Assembly: GCF_000024025.1 (NCBI RefSeq)
Contig: NC_013131.1
Span: 7,750,001-7,814,000 of the forward strand
DNA: 64,000 nucleotides
Direction: 5' to 3'
Source: Catenulispora acidiphila DSM 44928
GTDB lineage: Bacteria > Actinomycetota > Actinomycetes > Streptomycetales > Catenulisporaceae
Shown here: one piece after another, positions 53,248-62,266 of the stretch
Position numbering within the stretch: position 1 is the stretch's first letter
Layout of the letters: each line of letters starts with the position of its first letter
Translations under genes and position numbers: made by a program
Notes under the pieces: generated by a model
What the model saw: the letters and a program-made list of their open reading frames with translations, nothing else
Told to the model about the DNA's origin: nothing
The model's database searches: none

Positions 53248-54096
53248 AATCGAGTCGCCGTAGCGGTTTCCGTCTCCGTCGGCGTGTGCACATTGGATGG
53301 AGATGTCCGGGTTCGGCACGGCGGGGAGGGCGCCGCCGAACCACACCATCACGTAGCGCGTCGTCACCGGTTGCGCCGGCGTGAGCACCGTCGTCGCGGT
53401 GGCGGCGTCGGTGGTGGCGACCTTCGTGAAGCCGGCGGGGGGCTGGCCGGGGCGGACGGCCGGCGGGGTGTGCAACGACGGGTCGGCGGCCCACATCTCT
53501 AGTTCGGCGCCGGGGACGCCGATGTCCACCGTCGCGGCGGCGATGGGAGTGGGCGTGCCGAGGTCGAAGATCACGCCGGTGCCCTTGGGGCGGCCGTCGC
53601 TGGTCGCGACCTTCTGGCAGTACTGGTTGGTCACCCAGGCACCGGTGCCGGACAGTAGCTTGTGCACGCTCTGCCCGCCCTCCGTGCCGGCGGCGGAGTC
53701 ATAGACGGAAACGCCCGTCGGCACGACAACGTCCGCCACCGCCTTCGACGGCGCAGCAGTCACCGCAGTCACCGCAGTCGCGGCACTCACCGTCGGGGAC
53801 GCCACCCCCGAACCGGTCCCGCCCGGAACCCTCGCCGTCCCGCCACCGCCGCCATACATCGCAACCGTCGCCGCGACGAGCGCCACCGAAAGCACGCCCG
53901 CCACAACCCCGCCCTCGGACAACCGATGCCGCCGCCGAGCCCGCAGCATCCTCGCCGGATCCACCCGTACCCCGCCGATGTCCGCAGTGGCCTGCGCCAT
54001 CGCGGCATACAGCTGCGTCGCGTCCCCGCTCCCCCAGCCGTCCCCGCCATCGCCATCGCCCGCGCCCCCGCCCGACCCCGCAAAGCCCTCGCTCAT
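53221..54096 (-). CDS. Membrane-anchored partner of the sigma factor with extracytoplasmic galactose-binding-like domain
   Basis: 291 aa, ATG overlapping the sigma gene stop by 4 bases. A Gly-rich start, a short helical N-terminal domain (YAAMAQATADIGGVRVDPARML) then a membrane helix (GGVVAGVLSVALVAATVAMY), a Thr/Val/Ala linker, and a beta-sandwich C-terminus resembling discoidin-like domains (AWVTNQYC; GTGVIFDLGTPTPIAAATVDIGV; RYVMVWFGGALP). Position and topology suggest an anti-sigma factor or sensor, but no zinc anti-sigma motif is present. Ends overlapping the convergent beta-lactamase-like gene by 27 bases. Confidence 0.75.
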   Translation of the reverse strand: MSEGFAGSGGGAGDGDGGDGWGSGDATQLYAAMAQATADIGGVRVDPARMLRARRRHRLSEGGVVAGVLSVALVAATVAMYGGGGGTARVPGGTGSGVASPTVSAATAVTAVTAAPSKAVADVVVPTGVSVYDSAAGTEGGQSVHKLLSGTGAWVTNQYCQKVATSDGRPKGTGVIFDLGTPTPIAAATVDIGVPGAELEMWAADPSLHTPPAVRPGQPPAGFTKVATTDAATATTVLTPAQPVTTRYVMVWFGGALPAVPNPDISIQCAHADGDGNRYGDSISAVRFSRG

Positions 54097-54674
54097 CGCT
54101 CACTCCTCGCTTCCGCGGTCATCAGTTCTCGAAGACGCGCCAAGCCGCGCGCAGCCTGCGACTTGACCGTGCCGGCCGAGCACCGCCGCAGCTCAGCGAC
54201 CTCCTGCACGCTCAGCTCCTCCCAGTACCGCAGGACGACGATCGTCCGCATCCCGTGCGGCAACTCGTCGAGCGCACGCAGCAAGCTGTCCCGCAGCGTG
54301 ACGTCCTCGGCATGGTCACCGGCAGCAGTCGCAACGGAAGCAGCGGCAAGCGCCGGGCTGTCGGATCCGCCAGGCAACTCCACCGTCGGCAGCCGCTTCG
54401 CCGAGCGCCACGCAGCATGCGCGTTGTTGACGACGATCCGCCGCACATACGCCTCAGGCGTATCCATCCGCCGAACCCGCGACCAGCGCGGAAAGGTCTT
54501 CTCCAGCGCCGACTGCACCAAGTCCTCGGCGCCCTCCCGGGTACCGACGAGCAAAAAAGCCGTGCGCATCAGGGATTGCGAGCGTGTGGCTACGAACTCC
54601 TCGAACCCTCGTAAACGTTCTGTCGTGTCGTGGGCCACCCTGGTTCCACTCCCGTCGTCCGGCCGGTCCGTCAC
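54093..54674 (-). CDS. RNA polymerase sigma factor, SigE-family ECF
   Basis: 193 aa from GTG 54674; an internal GTG at 54638 (VAHDTTERLRGF) is possible. Region 2: FEEFVATRSQSLMRTAFLLVG, AEDLVQSALEKTFPRW, EAYVRRIVVNNAHAAWR. Region 4: ALDELPHGMRTIVVLRYWEELSVQEVAELRRCSAGTVKSQAARGLARLRELM, whose helix-turn-helix lies in VQEVAELRRCSAGTVKSQAAR. Actinobacterial SigE-family group, usually paired with a membrane protein encoded next to it, as here. Confidence 0.94.
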   Translation of the reverse strand: MTDRPDDGSGTRVAHDTTERLRGFEEFVATRSQSLMRTAFLLVGTREGAEDLVQSALEKTFPRWSRVRRMDTPEAYVRRIVVNNAHAAWRSAKRLPTVELPGGSDSPALAAASVATAAGDHAEDVTLRDSLLRALDELPHGMRTIVVLRYWEELSVQEVAELRRCSAGTVKSQAARGLARLRELMTAEARSER

Positions 54675-54722
54675 TGTCTCAAGTCGCAGAGAGGACCGGT
54701 GGTTGCACGGGAGGCAGAAGAT

Positions 54723-55634
54723 TCAGTGCCCGGCGCGCAGATTCGCTGCCGTCGAAGCCAGATACGCCAGGAACGAAGCCAGCACCGGGTTCGGATTCGT
54801 CGGCCGCGAGGCGACACCTATCTTCCGGTACAGCCGCGGCCCGGAGATGCGCGTGGTCTCCACCCCGCTCGTGTCGCTGATCCCCAGGCTCGGGATCAGC
54901 GCGATGCCGAGCCCGGCGCGCACCAGCCCCGTGATCACCTCATAGTGATCGCTGCGGCACCGGATGGTCGGCACGAACCCCTCCAGCGCGCACGCCCGCT
55001 CCAGCACCGACAGCACCGGCGACCCGGTCCCGAAGCTGGTGATCCACTGCTCCCCGGCGAGCTCGTCCAGCCGCACCTGCCCGCGCCGCCCCGCGGGGTG
55101 CCCCGTCGGCACCACCAGCAGCTGCGGGTCGTTGAACAGCTCGCGCACCTCCACGCCCTCCGGCGGGCTCCACGGGTCCAGCGCGTGTTCGAACATCACC
55201 AGCACGTCGATCTCGCCCTGCTGCACGGCCGGCGCCAGCTCGTGCGGCTGCCCCTCGACCAGGTCCAGCTCCACCGCCGGGTACCGGCGCGCGAAGCGCG
55301 ACAGCGCCTGCGGGACCAGGCGGCGGCCCGCCGAGGCGAAGTAGCCGATGCACAGGTGGCCGGTGTCGGCGCGGGAGTGCGCCATCAGGTCCTTCTCGGC
55401 GGCGTCGAGCAGCGCCAGGATCTCCTGGCCGCGCAGCGAGAGCCGGCGCCCGGCGGCGGTCAGCCGCAGGCTCTGCGCCCCGCGCTCGACCAGGCTGACC
55501 CCGGCTTCCTTCTCCAGCTGCGACAGCTGGTGCGACACCGCCGACGGCGACAGCTTCAGCTCGCGCGCCGCCCCCGCGATGCTTCCCGACCGGTGGATCT
55601 CGGCCAGAATGCGGAGGCGGTGCGTGTTGAGCAT
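54723..55634 (-). CDS. LysR-family transcriptional regulator
   Basis: 303 aa, ATG (55632-55634). N-terminal winged helix LRILAEIHRSGSIAGAARELKLSPSAVSHQLSQLEKEAGVSLVER with the usual LysR spacing, then a periplasmic-binding-like effector domain (LCIGYFASAGRRLVPQAL; VLVMFEHALDPW; VRAGLGIALIPSL). It diverges from the M6-like protease gene, a plausible target across the 211-bp gap. Confidence 0.95.
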   Translation of the reverse strand: MLNTHRLRILAEIHRSGSIAGAARELKLSPSAVSHQLSQLEKEAGVSLVERGAQSLRLTAAGRRLSLRGQEILALLDAAEKDLMAHSRADTGHLCIGYFASAGRRLVPQALSRFARRYPAVELDLVEGQPHELAPAVQQGEIDVLVMFEHALDPWSPPEGVEVRELFNDPQLLVVPTGHPAGRRGQVRLDELAGEQWITSFGTGSPVLSVLERACALEGFVPTIRCRSDHYEVITGLVRAGLGIALIPSLGISDTSGVETTRISGPRLYRKIGVASRPTNPNPVLASFLAYLASTAANLRAGH

Positions 55635-55845
55635 GCGGGCAGGCTATCCCTTACCGCAGCGCACCGACCGGCGGCTGTCCCAGATGCCGAACGGAGAAGC
55701 GTTCGCGCTCACCAGTGGGCCACCGGTTAGACCTCCGTTCCCTCCTTTGGAGGATCAGCGGTCGCCAGGAGGAGGAACCGAGGTGTGCATCGGTCTCCTC
55801 CGGGCAGTTCTGGTCCGGTCACCCAGTCCAGACGGAAGGACCCGC

Positions 55846-57096
55846 ATGCGCACGCTCCCCCGCCGGTTCGGCTCCCGGCGAGCGCTCCGCCTGGCCGGCC
55901 TGACCAGGGTGACCAGGGTGACCAGGGTGACCCGCCTGGCCTGCGCGATAGCACTGGTGAGCACCCTCGTGCCGCTGCTCGGCGCCGGACCGGTCCAGGC
56001 CGACAAGCGCGCCCCGAGCACGCAGTGCGCGCTGCCGAACCCCAGCGGCTGGACCGGCGAGGGCGAGACCACCGACTACCACCAGTTCGAACGGCCACAG
56101 GGCACGAAGAAGGCCGCGATGCTGTTCGTCGACTTCCCCGACGCGCCGGCCATGGACTCCACGGACGCCTACTACAAGTTCCTGGCTCCGGCGCACGACC
56201 TGATGACGCAGTTCTCCGCCGGCGCCGTGGACCTGAGCATCACCCCGGTGAGGCACTGGCTGCACATGCCGCAGGACTCGGCGTCCTACGACTTCGAGCG
56301 CGGGATCAGCTGGCCGCAGCAGGCGCTGTACGTCAAGCAGGCCGGGGAGTTGGCGGCGCAGTACGTGGACCTGTCGAAGTTCGACCTCATCTACATCGTC
56401 CCGCCGAAGAACGCCACGGCGATCACCTTCTCCCCCGCCTACGTCTTCGACCCGAAGCAGCCGAACCTGATCGTGCACGGCAAAGAGGTGAAGTGGGGCG
56501 TCACCCTCGGGCAGGACATGTACGTCTGGGGACCGAAGGTCCTGGTGCACGAGACCAGCCACACCTTCGGGCTGCCCGACCTGTACTCGTTCACCGACTC
56601 CGACGTGCACCACTGGGTCGGCGGGTTCGACGTCATGGGCAACATCATCGGCGACGCGCCGCACCACTTCGGGTGGGAGGACTGGAAGATCGGCTGGCTC
56701 GCCAACTCCCAGGTCGCGTGCCTGGACGCGCCGGGGACGTTCGCGGTGCGGCTGAAGCAGGTCGAGTCCCTCGGCGGGACGAAGATCGCGGTGGTGCGGA
56801 CCGGGCAGACGACGGCGGTCGTCGCGGAGTCGCGCCGCCCTTACGGCGTCGACAAAGGGCTCTGCAAGAGCGGGGTCGTGATCTACAAGGTGAACTCCGC
56901 GACCATCAGCGGCAGCGGCCCGATCCGGGTGCAGAACTCCTCGCCGCACACCCCGACGACGACCGCCTGCAACGAGGCCGTGGACTGGGGCGCCTACGAG
57001 CCCGGCCAGACGTTCCACGACACCGCCGCCGGGGTGACGATCACGGTGAACTCGGCATCCACCACCAGTGACGTGGTGACCGTCACCAAAACCTGA
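55846..57096 (+). CDS. Secreted M6-like zinc metalloprotease
   Basis: 416 aa, ATG with GGAAGGA upstream. Long basic n-region with a TRV triplet repeat, then a signal peptide (LACAIALVSTLVPLLGAGPVQA). Catalytic domain: AAMLFVDFPDAPAM, IYIVPPKNATAITFSPA, zinc site KVLVHETSHTFGLPDLYS near residue 234 (HExxH), GGFDVMGN and HHFGWEDWKIGWL, as in immune-inhibitor-A-like M6 peptidases. C-terminal beta domain (AVRLKQVESLGGTKIAVVR). Probably an extracellular protease. Confidence 0.88.
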   Translation: MRTLPRRFGSRRALRLAGLTRVTRVTRVTRLACAIALVSTLVPLLGAGPVQADKRAPSTQCALPNPSGWTGEGETTDYHQFERPQGTKKAAMLFVDFPDAPAMDSTDAYYKFLAPAHDLMTQFSAGAVDLSITPVRHWLHMPQDSASYDFERGISWPQQALYVKQAGELAAQYVDLSKFDLIYIVPPKNATAITFSPAYVFDPKQPNLIVHGKEVKWGVTLGQDMYVWGPKVLVHETSHTFGLPDLYSFTDSDVHHWVGGFDVMGNIIGDAPHHFGWEDWKIGWLANSQVACLDAPGTFAVRLKQVESLGGTKIAVVRTGQTTAVVAESRRPYGVDKGLCKSGVVIYKVNSATISGSGPIRVQNSSPHTPTTTACNEAVDWGAYEPGQTFHDTAAGVTITVNSASTTSDVVTVTKT

Positions 57097-57212
57097 CCGT
57101 CACCAAATCTTGATCGGCAGCGGATCGGCGCCGCCGCCGTAAGGGGAGCAAGGTCGGTACGCTCCTGATGAGGCCGCCCCGCCGCGCGCCTCCCACCGCC
57201 TGGAGGAGTGCC

Positions 57213-57791
57213 GTGTTCGCGATACCGCTCACCGACGACGCCGAGCTGCGCCCCTTGGAGGTGTGGCAGACCGAGGAGTTCTTCGCCCACATCGAGCGCG
57301 CCCGCGAACAGTTGGACCGCTGGATCGGTTTCGCCGCCGCCTCCCCGGACCTGGACGGCGCCCGCGCCACGCTCCAGCGCTACGCCGACAGGCAGGCCGC
57401 CGACGCCGGCCGGCTGTTCGGCATCTGGGACCGCGGCACGCTGGTCGGCGGCTGCATGTACCCGACCTTCGACGCCAAGAGCGGCAACTGCGAGATCGGC
57501 GTCTGGACCGAGCCGGCCGGCCAGGGCCGCGGCCTGATCACCGCCGCCGTCCGGCTGCTGCTCGACCACGCGCTGCTCGAGCGCGGCCTGGCGCGCGCCG
57601 AATGGCACTGCGACCCGCGCAACGAACGCAGCTGGGCAGTCGCCAAGCGAGTGGGGATGACGGCCGAGGGGATCCTCCGCTCGAGCTATCCCTACCGGGG
57701 CGAGCGGCAGGACGCGCAGATCTGGGGCATCCTGCGGGACGAGTGGATCGCGGTGCGCGAGGCGGAACCCAAGGCACACAAGGCATCCTAG
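57213..57791 (+). CDS. RimJ/RimL-type GNAT acetyltransferase
   Basis: 192 aa, GTG 57213 with GGAGGA upstream. Pattern of ribosomal-protein-type N-acetyltransferases: LEVWQTEEFFAHIERAREQLDRWIGF, GRLFGIWDRGTLVGGC, CEIGVWTEPAGQGRGLITAAVRLLLDHAL (acetyl-CoA loop), ARAEWHCDPRNERSWAVAKRVGMTAEGILRSS. Single gene closed by a strong terminator. Confidence 0.92.
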   Translation: MFAIPLTDDAELRPLEVWQTEEFFAHIERAREQLDRWIGFAAASPDLDGARATLQRYADRQAADAGRLFGIWDRGTLVGGCMYPTFDAKSGNCEIGVWTEPAGQGRGLITAAVRLLLDHALLERGLARAEWHCDPRNERSWAVAKRVGMTAEGILRSSYPYRGERQDAQIWGILRDEWIAVREAEPKAHKAS

Positions 57792-57831
57792 GCCTGTAGG
57801 GCACCCAAGACAGAGCTCTGAGAAACGCGAC

Positions 57832-57866
57832 GCGGGCCGGCTCCGTAGGCATCGGAGCCGGCCCGC
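57832..57866. terminator. Strong bidirectional terminator
   Basis: Perfect 14-bp stem: GCGGGCCGGCTCCG (57832-57845) and CGGAGCCGGCCCGC (57853-57866), loop of seven, between convergent genes. Confidence 0.88.
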
Positions 57867-57900
57867 TGTTGCCGTCGATCGCGCAGAACCGCGAAAACCC

Positions 57901-58953
57901 TTACGGACGCACGAAACCCACAGCGGGCATCTCGTTCATCGGGATGTACTGGACCCCGGAGGCCGGGTTTCCGGCGTGGATCACCATGCCGTCGCCGACG
58001 TAGATGCCGATGTGGTGCATGTCCGAGTAGAACAGGACCAGGTCGCCCGGCTGGAGCTGGGACTTGGAGACCTTCGGGAACGCGGCGTACTGGTCGCGCG
58101 AACCGTGCGCCATCGCCACGCCGGCCTTGCCCCAGGCGGCCATCGTCAGGCCGGAGCAGTCGTAGGCGTTCGGTCCGGCGGCGGCCCAGATATAGGGCTT
58201 GCCGACCTGCGCCTTGGCGAACGCCACGGCTATCGCCGCGCGGGCGTCGGTGGGGACAGGCAGGTTGCTGATGGTGCTCTTGGACACGCCGCTGTTGCTG
58301 TTGGACACCATGCGGTTGTACTGCGCGCGCTGGGTGGCGGTGAGCTGGTTCAGCAGGTCTTTCGCCTGCTTCTCCTTGGCGTCGATGTCCGCCTTCTGCT
58401 GCCCCATCACGGTCCGGGTCTTGGCCAGCATCGCCAGCTCGTCGCTCGCGCTGGCCTTGTCCTGGTTCAGCTGCCGCTGGATCTCCGCGGCGCTGCTCAT
58501 GGTGGCCTTCTTGGAGTCGGTCACCTGAGCCAGCGACGTCGCCTGCTGCAGGTACTGGTCCGGCGACTGCGTCAGCATCAGTTGCAGAGCGCTGTCGATA
58601 CCTCCGGACTCGTACTGCGCGGCCGCCAGTCCGCCCAGCGCACCGCGCGCCGAGTCCAGCGAACCCTGCTCGGCCGTGATGCGGGACTGCAGCTGGTCCA
58701 CTTTGTGCTGCAGGTCCGACAGGCTCGTGTTGGCCTCGTTGTAGGCCTCCGACGCCTGCTCGGCCTCCTGGTGGAGCTTGTCCACCTGAGCCTTCACGTC
58801 ATTGATGTTCGCATTCGGGTCGGCCTCAGCGGTCGGCAGCAGAGCCACCGAGCCCGCAGCCGCCGTCGCCAGCGTCACCGTCATCGCGGTCCGGGAAACC
58901 GGAACGTACTTCTTGGGCGCGCGATGTGCCGCTTCCTTGGGCGACGTCACCAT
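57901..58953 (-). CDS. NlpC/P60 peptidoglycan hydrolase with coiled-coil N-terminus
   Basis: 350 aa, ATG (58951-58953) with GGAGG upstream. Signal peptide (AMTVTLATAAAGSVALLPTAEA). Residues ~45-215 form a coiled coil (VKAQVDKLHQEAEQASEAYNEA; LQHKVDQLQSRI), as in RipA/cwl-type proteins that need activation. C-terminal NlpC/P60 domain: VGKPYIWAAAGPNAYDCSGLTM with the catalytic Cys near 264, HHIGIYVGDGMVIHAG with the His near 312. A D,L-endopeptidase for wall remodelling. Diverges from the ABC exporter gene. Confidence 0.95.
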   Translation of the reverse strand: MVTSPKEAAHRAPKKYVPVSRTAMTVTLATAAAGSVALLPTAEADPNANINDVKAQVDKLHQEAEQASEAYNEANTSLSDLQHKVDQLQSRITAEQGSLDSARGALGGLAAAQYESGGIDSALQLMLTQSPDQYLQQATSLAQVTDSKKATMSSAAEIQRQLNQDKASASDELAMLAKTRTVMGQQKADIDAKEKQAKDLLNQLTATQRAQYNRMVSNSNSGVSKSTISNLPVPTDARAAIAVAFAKAQVGKPYIWAAAGPNAYDCSGLTMAAWGKAGVAMAHGSRDQYAAFPKVSKSQLQPGDLVLFYSDMHHIGIYVGDGMVIHAGNPASGVQYIPMNEMPAVGFVRP

Positions 58954-58995
58954 GTTTGTAGCCTCCGCTTCACCGAAAGGTCGGCAACACCATAG

Positions 58996-59008
58996 CCCCC
59001 TAAGGGGG
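58996..59008. promoter_or_regulatory. GC palindrome in the leader of the NlpC/P60 gene
   Basis: CCCCCT-A-AGGGGG, a perfect inverted repeat 43 bases upstream of the NlpC/P60 start. Could be a protein site or a short leader hairpin; role unknown. Confidence 0.4.
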
Positions 59009-59162
59009 AGGCGGACCAGAAAGTCCCGGCAAAGTCGGCGGGCATGAGACAACGCCCGAGCGGTGCGCTCGCGGGCTGGAACCCGGCTGACAAGGCTCGA
59101 CGCGCTCTGAAAGACTTGATCCGTATATCCCGTCCGCCCGCCAGTATTCGCGGAGTGCGTCC

Positions 59163-60932
59163 ATGGCTTTGCCATCCGCCGATCCCCTCGACCACCACTA
59201 CCGCGGCGAGCACCCGATCCGCACGCTCGCCTACCTCTTCCGGGAGGACCGAGGCCGGCTGGCTCTCGGCGTCCTGGCCTATTTCGTCAAGCACAGCCCC
59301 ACTTTTCTGCTTCCGTTGGTGACGGCGGACGTCATCGACATCGTGGTCAAACACCGCCCGATATCCGGCCTCTGGATCGATTCGGGCATTCTTCTCGTCC
59401 TTCTCCTGTTCAACCTTCCGGGACATCTTCTGTACGTCCGCTGCTTCAGCCACTCGATCCGGCGGATGGGCGTCCGACTCCGCTCGGCGCTGGTCTGGCG
59501 GCTGCAACACCTCACCATCGGCTACCACGCGCGGGTCAGCGCCGGTGTGTTGCAGGCCAAGGTGATCCGGGACGTCGAGGCCATCGAGCAGGCCGCGCAG
59601 CAGACCTCCGACACCGGCATCGGCGCGCTGGTGACGATGGTCGGCGCGACGGTCATCATCGCCTTCCGCGACCCGGTCTGGCTGCCGGTGTTCGCCGCTC
59701 TGGTGCCGGTGACGGTGCTGCTGGCGATGGCGCTGCGCAAGCCGATGAAACAGGACAATGAGTCCTTCCGTGCGGAAGTGGAGCATTTGTCGTCAAGGGT
59801 CGTCGAGATGACGAATCTGATCCCCATCACCCGCGCGCACGGTCTGGAGCGCGACGCCTACAAGCGGGTCGACGGCACGCTGCGCCGTGTGCTGGCCGCC
59901 GGGCTGCGTCTGGACCTCATCAACGGCACGTTCGGCGCGATGGCGTGGATCGCGTTGAACTTCATGGGCGTCGCGTGCCTGACGGGAGCCGCCTGGGCCG
60001 CGTACACCGGAGCGCTGGGCACCTCCCCCGGCGACGTGGTGATGCTCAGCGCGTTCTTCACGACACTGGTCGGCTCGGTGACCGCGCTGATGAACCTGAC
60101 GCCGGTCATCACCCGGGGGCTCGCCTCGGTGCGCTCGGTCGGCGAAGTCCTTCAGGCGCCGGACATCGAGGAGAACGAGGGCCGCGAGGCCGTCGAGGCG
60201 GTGCGCGGCGAATTCCAGTTCGAGGGCTTGCGGTTCGAGTACCCGGACGCCGACCGGCCCTCGGTCGCGGACTTCGATCTGGTGGTCCGGCCCGGGGAGA
60301 CCGTCGCCTTCGTGGGAGCCTCCGGGGCGGGCAAGTCCACGGTGCTGAACCTGGTCATCGGCTTCATCCGGCCGACCGCCGGGCACATCCTGCTGGACGG
60401 CCGCGACATGGCCGGGCTGGACCTGCGGACGTACCGCAAGCACCTGTCGATCGTGCCGCAGGAGACGACGCTGTTCGACGGGACGATCCGGGACAACGTG
60501 CTCTACGGCCTGACCGGCGTGGACGACGAGGAGCTGCGCACGGCGCTGCGCGACGCGAACGCGCTGGAGTTCGTCGATCGGCTGCCCGAGGGTCTGGACA
60601 CCCGGGTCGGGGAGAAGGGCGCGCGGATGTCCGGCGGGCAGAAGCAGCGGCTGGCGATCGCGCGGGCGTTGGTGCGCGATCCCAGGGTCCTGATTCTCGA
60701 CGAGGCCACCTCGGCGCTGGACACCCAGTCCGAGCGGCTGATCCAGGAGGCGCTGGGCCGGCTGGTCAGCGGACGCACGACGTTCGTCGTGGCGCACCGG
60801 CTGTCCACGGTGCGCAACGCCGACCGGATCGTGGTGATGGAGGGCGGCCGGATCGTGGAGACGGGGACGCACGAGGAGTTGGTGGCGCGGGACGGGGCTT
60901 ATGCCGCGCTGCACGGTGTGCGGGCTTCGTAG
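59163..60932 (+). CDS. ABC exporter with fused membrane and ATPase domains
   Basis: 589 aa, ATG. N-terminal six-helix membrane domain (residues ~25-320, e.g. LWIDSGILLVLLLFNLPGHLL) and C-terminal ATPase: Walker A GASGAGKST near 386, Q-loop SIVPQETTLFDG, signature RMSGGQKQRLAIARAL near 489, Walker B VLILDEATSALD near 515, H-loop VAHRLSTV. Homodimeric or half-transporter exporter for lipids, peptides or drugs. Closed by a 16-bp terminator stem. Confidence 0.95.
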   Translation: MALPSADPLDHHYRGEHPIRTLAYLFREDRGRLALGVLAYFVKHSPTFLLPLVTADVIDIVVKHRPISGLWIDSGILLVLLLFNLPGHLLYVRCFSHSIRRMGVRLRSALVWRLQHLTIGYHARVSAGVLQAKVIRDVEAIEQAAQQTSDTGIGALVTMVGATVIIAFRDPVWLPVFAALVPVTVLLAMALRKPMKQDNESFRAEVEHLSSRVVEMTNLIPITRAHGLERDAYKRVDGTLRRVLAAGLRLDLINGTFGAMAWIALNFMGVACLTGAAWAAYTGALGTSPGDVVMLSAFFTTLVGSVTALMNLTPVITRGLASVRSVGEVLQAPDIEENEGREAVEAVRGEFQFEGLRFEYPDADRPSVADFDLVVRPGETVAFVGASGAGKSTVLNLVIGFIRPTAGHILLDGRDMAGLDLRTYRKHLSIVPQETTLFDGTIRDNVLYGLTGVDDEELRTALRDANALEFVDRLPEGLDTRVGEKGARMSGGQKQRLAIARALVRDPRVLILDEATSALDTQSERLIQEALGRLVSGRTTFVVAHRLSTVRNADRIVVMEGGRIVETGTHEELVARDGAYAALHGVRAS

Positions 60933-60990
60933 ACCCTTCACAGCCTCCTGAGTAGCCTCCTGCGCAGCCTCTGATCAAGCGTTCGACGGC

Positions 60991-61029
60991 GAGGGGCGCG
61001 CACGGCGAAGTCTGCCGTGCGCGCCCCTC
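60991..61029 (+). terminator. Strong terminator after the ABC exporter
   Basis: GAGGGGCGCGCACGGC (60991-61006) pairs perfectly with GCCGTGCGCGCCCCTC (61014-61029), loop GAAGTCT. Confidence 0.88.
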
Positions 61030-61087
61030 CCCCATTCGGACGAGTGGAGTTGGCCCGACCCGCGCCGCTGCCTGATCGTGGCCTGCG

Positions 61088-62266
61088 ATGAGCACCTCAG
61101 CCGAGCAGCGCCTTCCCGCCTGGGCCGTGTGGTCCAACGCCGTCCCGGTGCTGGCCGGCGTGCTGCTGGCGTTCACGTGGGGGCGCGACATGCCGCCGTG
61201 GGTGGTGGCGGTCATCGCGGCGCTGCTGTTCGGTGCGGTGCTGGCGGCGGTGCACCACGCGGAGGTGGTGGCGCACCGGGTCGGGGAGCCCTTCGGCTCG
61301 CTGGTGCTGGCGGTCGCGGTGACGGTCATCGAGGTGGCGCTGATCATCACCATGATGTCGGCGAAGGGCGCCAAGGGCGCGGGACTGGCCCGGGACACGG
61401 TGTTCGCGGCGGTGATGATCACCTGCAACGGCATCGCGGGCCTGTGCCTGCTGCTCGGGGCGCTCAAGCGCGGGCTCGCGCTGTTCAACGCCGACGGGAC
61501 CTCGACGGTGTTCGGCGCGATCATCACCCTGGCCGGGCTGACGCTGGTGCTGCCGACGTTCACCACCTCGCAGCCCGGTCCGGAGTTCAACGACACGCAG
61601 CTGACGTTCGCGGCGCTGGCTTCGATCGCGGTGTACGGGCTGTTCATCAGCGCCCTGACGGTGCGGCATCGGCCCGACTATCTGCCGGTCGGCAGGGATG
61701 GCGGCGGAGCTGGCTCTGGCTCTGACAGCGATGCAGGCTTTGAGAGTGACACCGGTTTCGAGAACGACACCGGCTTCGACGAGGACGGCTATGAAGGCGA
61801 GCGCCCGACCGCGCGCCAAGCCCTGATCAGCCTGGGCCTGCTCGTGCTCGCCCTGGTCGCGGTGGTCGGCCTGGGCAAGGGCGTGTCGCCGACCATCGAG
61901 CGCGGCGTGGACCGGGCCGGGCTGCCGGCCTCGGTGGTCGGCGTCGTGATCGCGCTGATGGTGCTGCTGCCGGAGGCGATCGCGGCGGTGCGGGCGGCGC
62001 AGCGGGACGAGGTGCAGACCAGCTTGAACCTGGCGCTGGGGTCGGCGATGGCGAGCATCGGGCTGACGATCCCGGCGATCGCCGTGGCGACCGTGTGGCT
62101 GTCCACGCCGCTGCTGCTGGGCCTGGACGCCAGCCACATGGTGTTGCTGGCGATGACCGTCGCGGTCGGGACGCTGACGTTCGTGCGCGGCCGGGCGACG
62201 CTGGTTCAGGGCGGCGCACACCTGGTGCTGTGCGCCGGATATCTGGTCCTCGCGGTCAGTCCCTAG
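61088..62266 (+). CDS. chaA: Ca2+/H+ (or Na+/H+) antiporter, ChaA-type CaCA family
   Basis: 392 aa, ATG. Two inverted halves with about 11 membrane helices. The two alpha-repeat motifs that bind the cation are GEPFGSLVLAVAVTVIEVALI near residues 69-89 and LNLALGSAMASIGLTIPAIA near 314-333. Between the halves is an acidic Gly/Ser/Asp loop (SDSDAGFESDTGFENDTGFD) with a repeated DTGF element that could itself bind calcium. Exports cations using the proton gradient. Overlaps the convergent ligase gene by 11 bases. Confidence 0.92.
   Translation: MSTSAEQRLPAWAVWSNAVPVLAGVLLAFTWGRDMPPWVVAVIAALLFGAVLAAVHHAEVVAHRVGEPFGSLVLAVAVTVIEVALIITMMSAKGAKGAGLARDTVFAAVMITCNGIAGLCLLLGALKRGLALFNADGTSTVFGAIITLAGLTLVLPTFTTSQPGPEFNDTQLTFAALASIAVYGLFISALTVRHRPDYLPVGRDGGGAGSGSDSDAGFESDTGFENDTGFDEDGYEGERPTARQALISLGLLVLALVAVVGLGKGVSPTIERGVDRAGLPASVVGVVIALMVLLPEAIAAVRAAQRDEVQTSLNLALGSAMASIGLTIPAIAVATVWLSTPLLLGLDASHMVLLAMTVAVGTLTFVRGRATLVQGGAHLVLCAGYLVLAVSP

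Noticed and set aside
58954-59162. c-di-AMP (ydaO) riboswitch upstream of the NlpC/P60 gene
   Set aside because: This context is common in actinobacteria, but the conserved ydaO blocks could not be found; only a short GC palindrome is seen.
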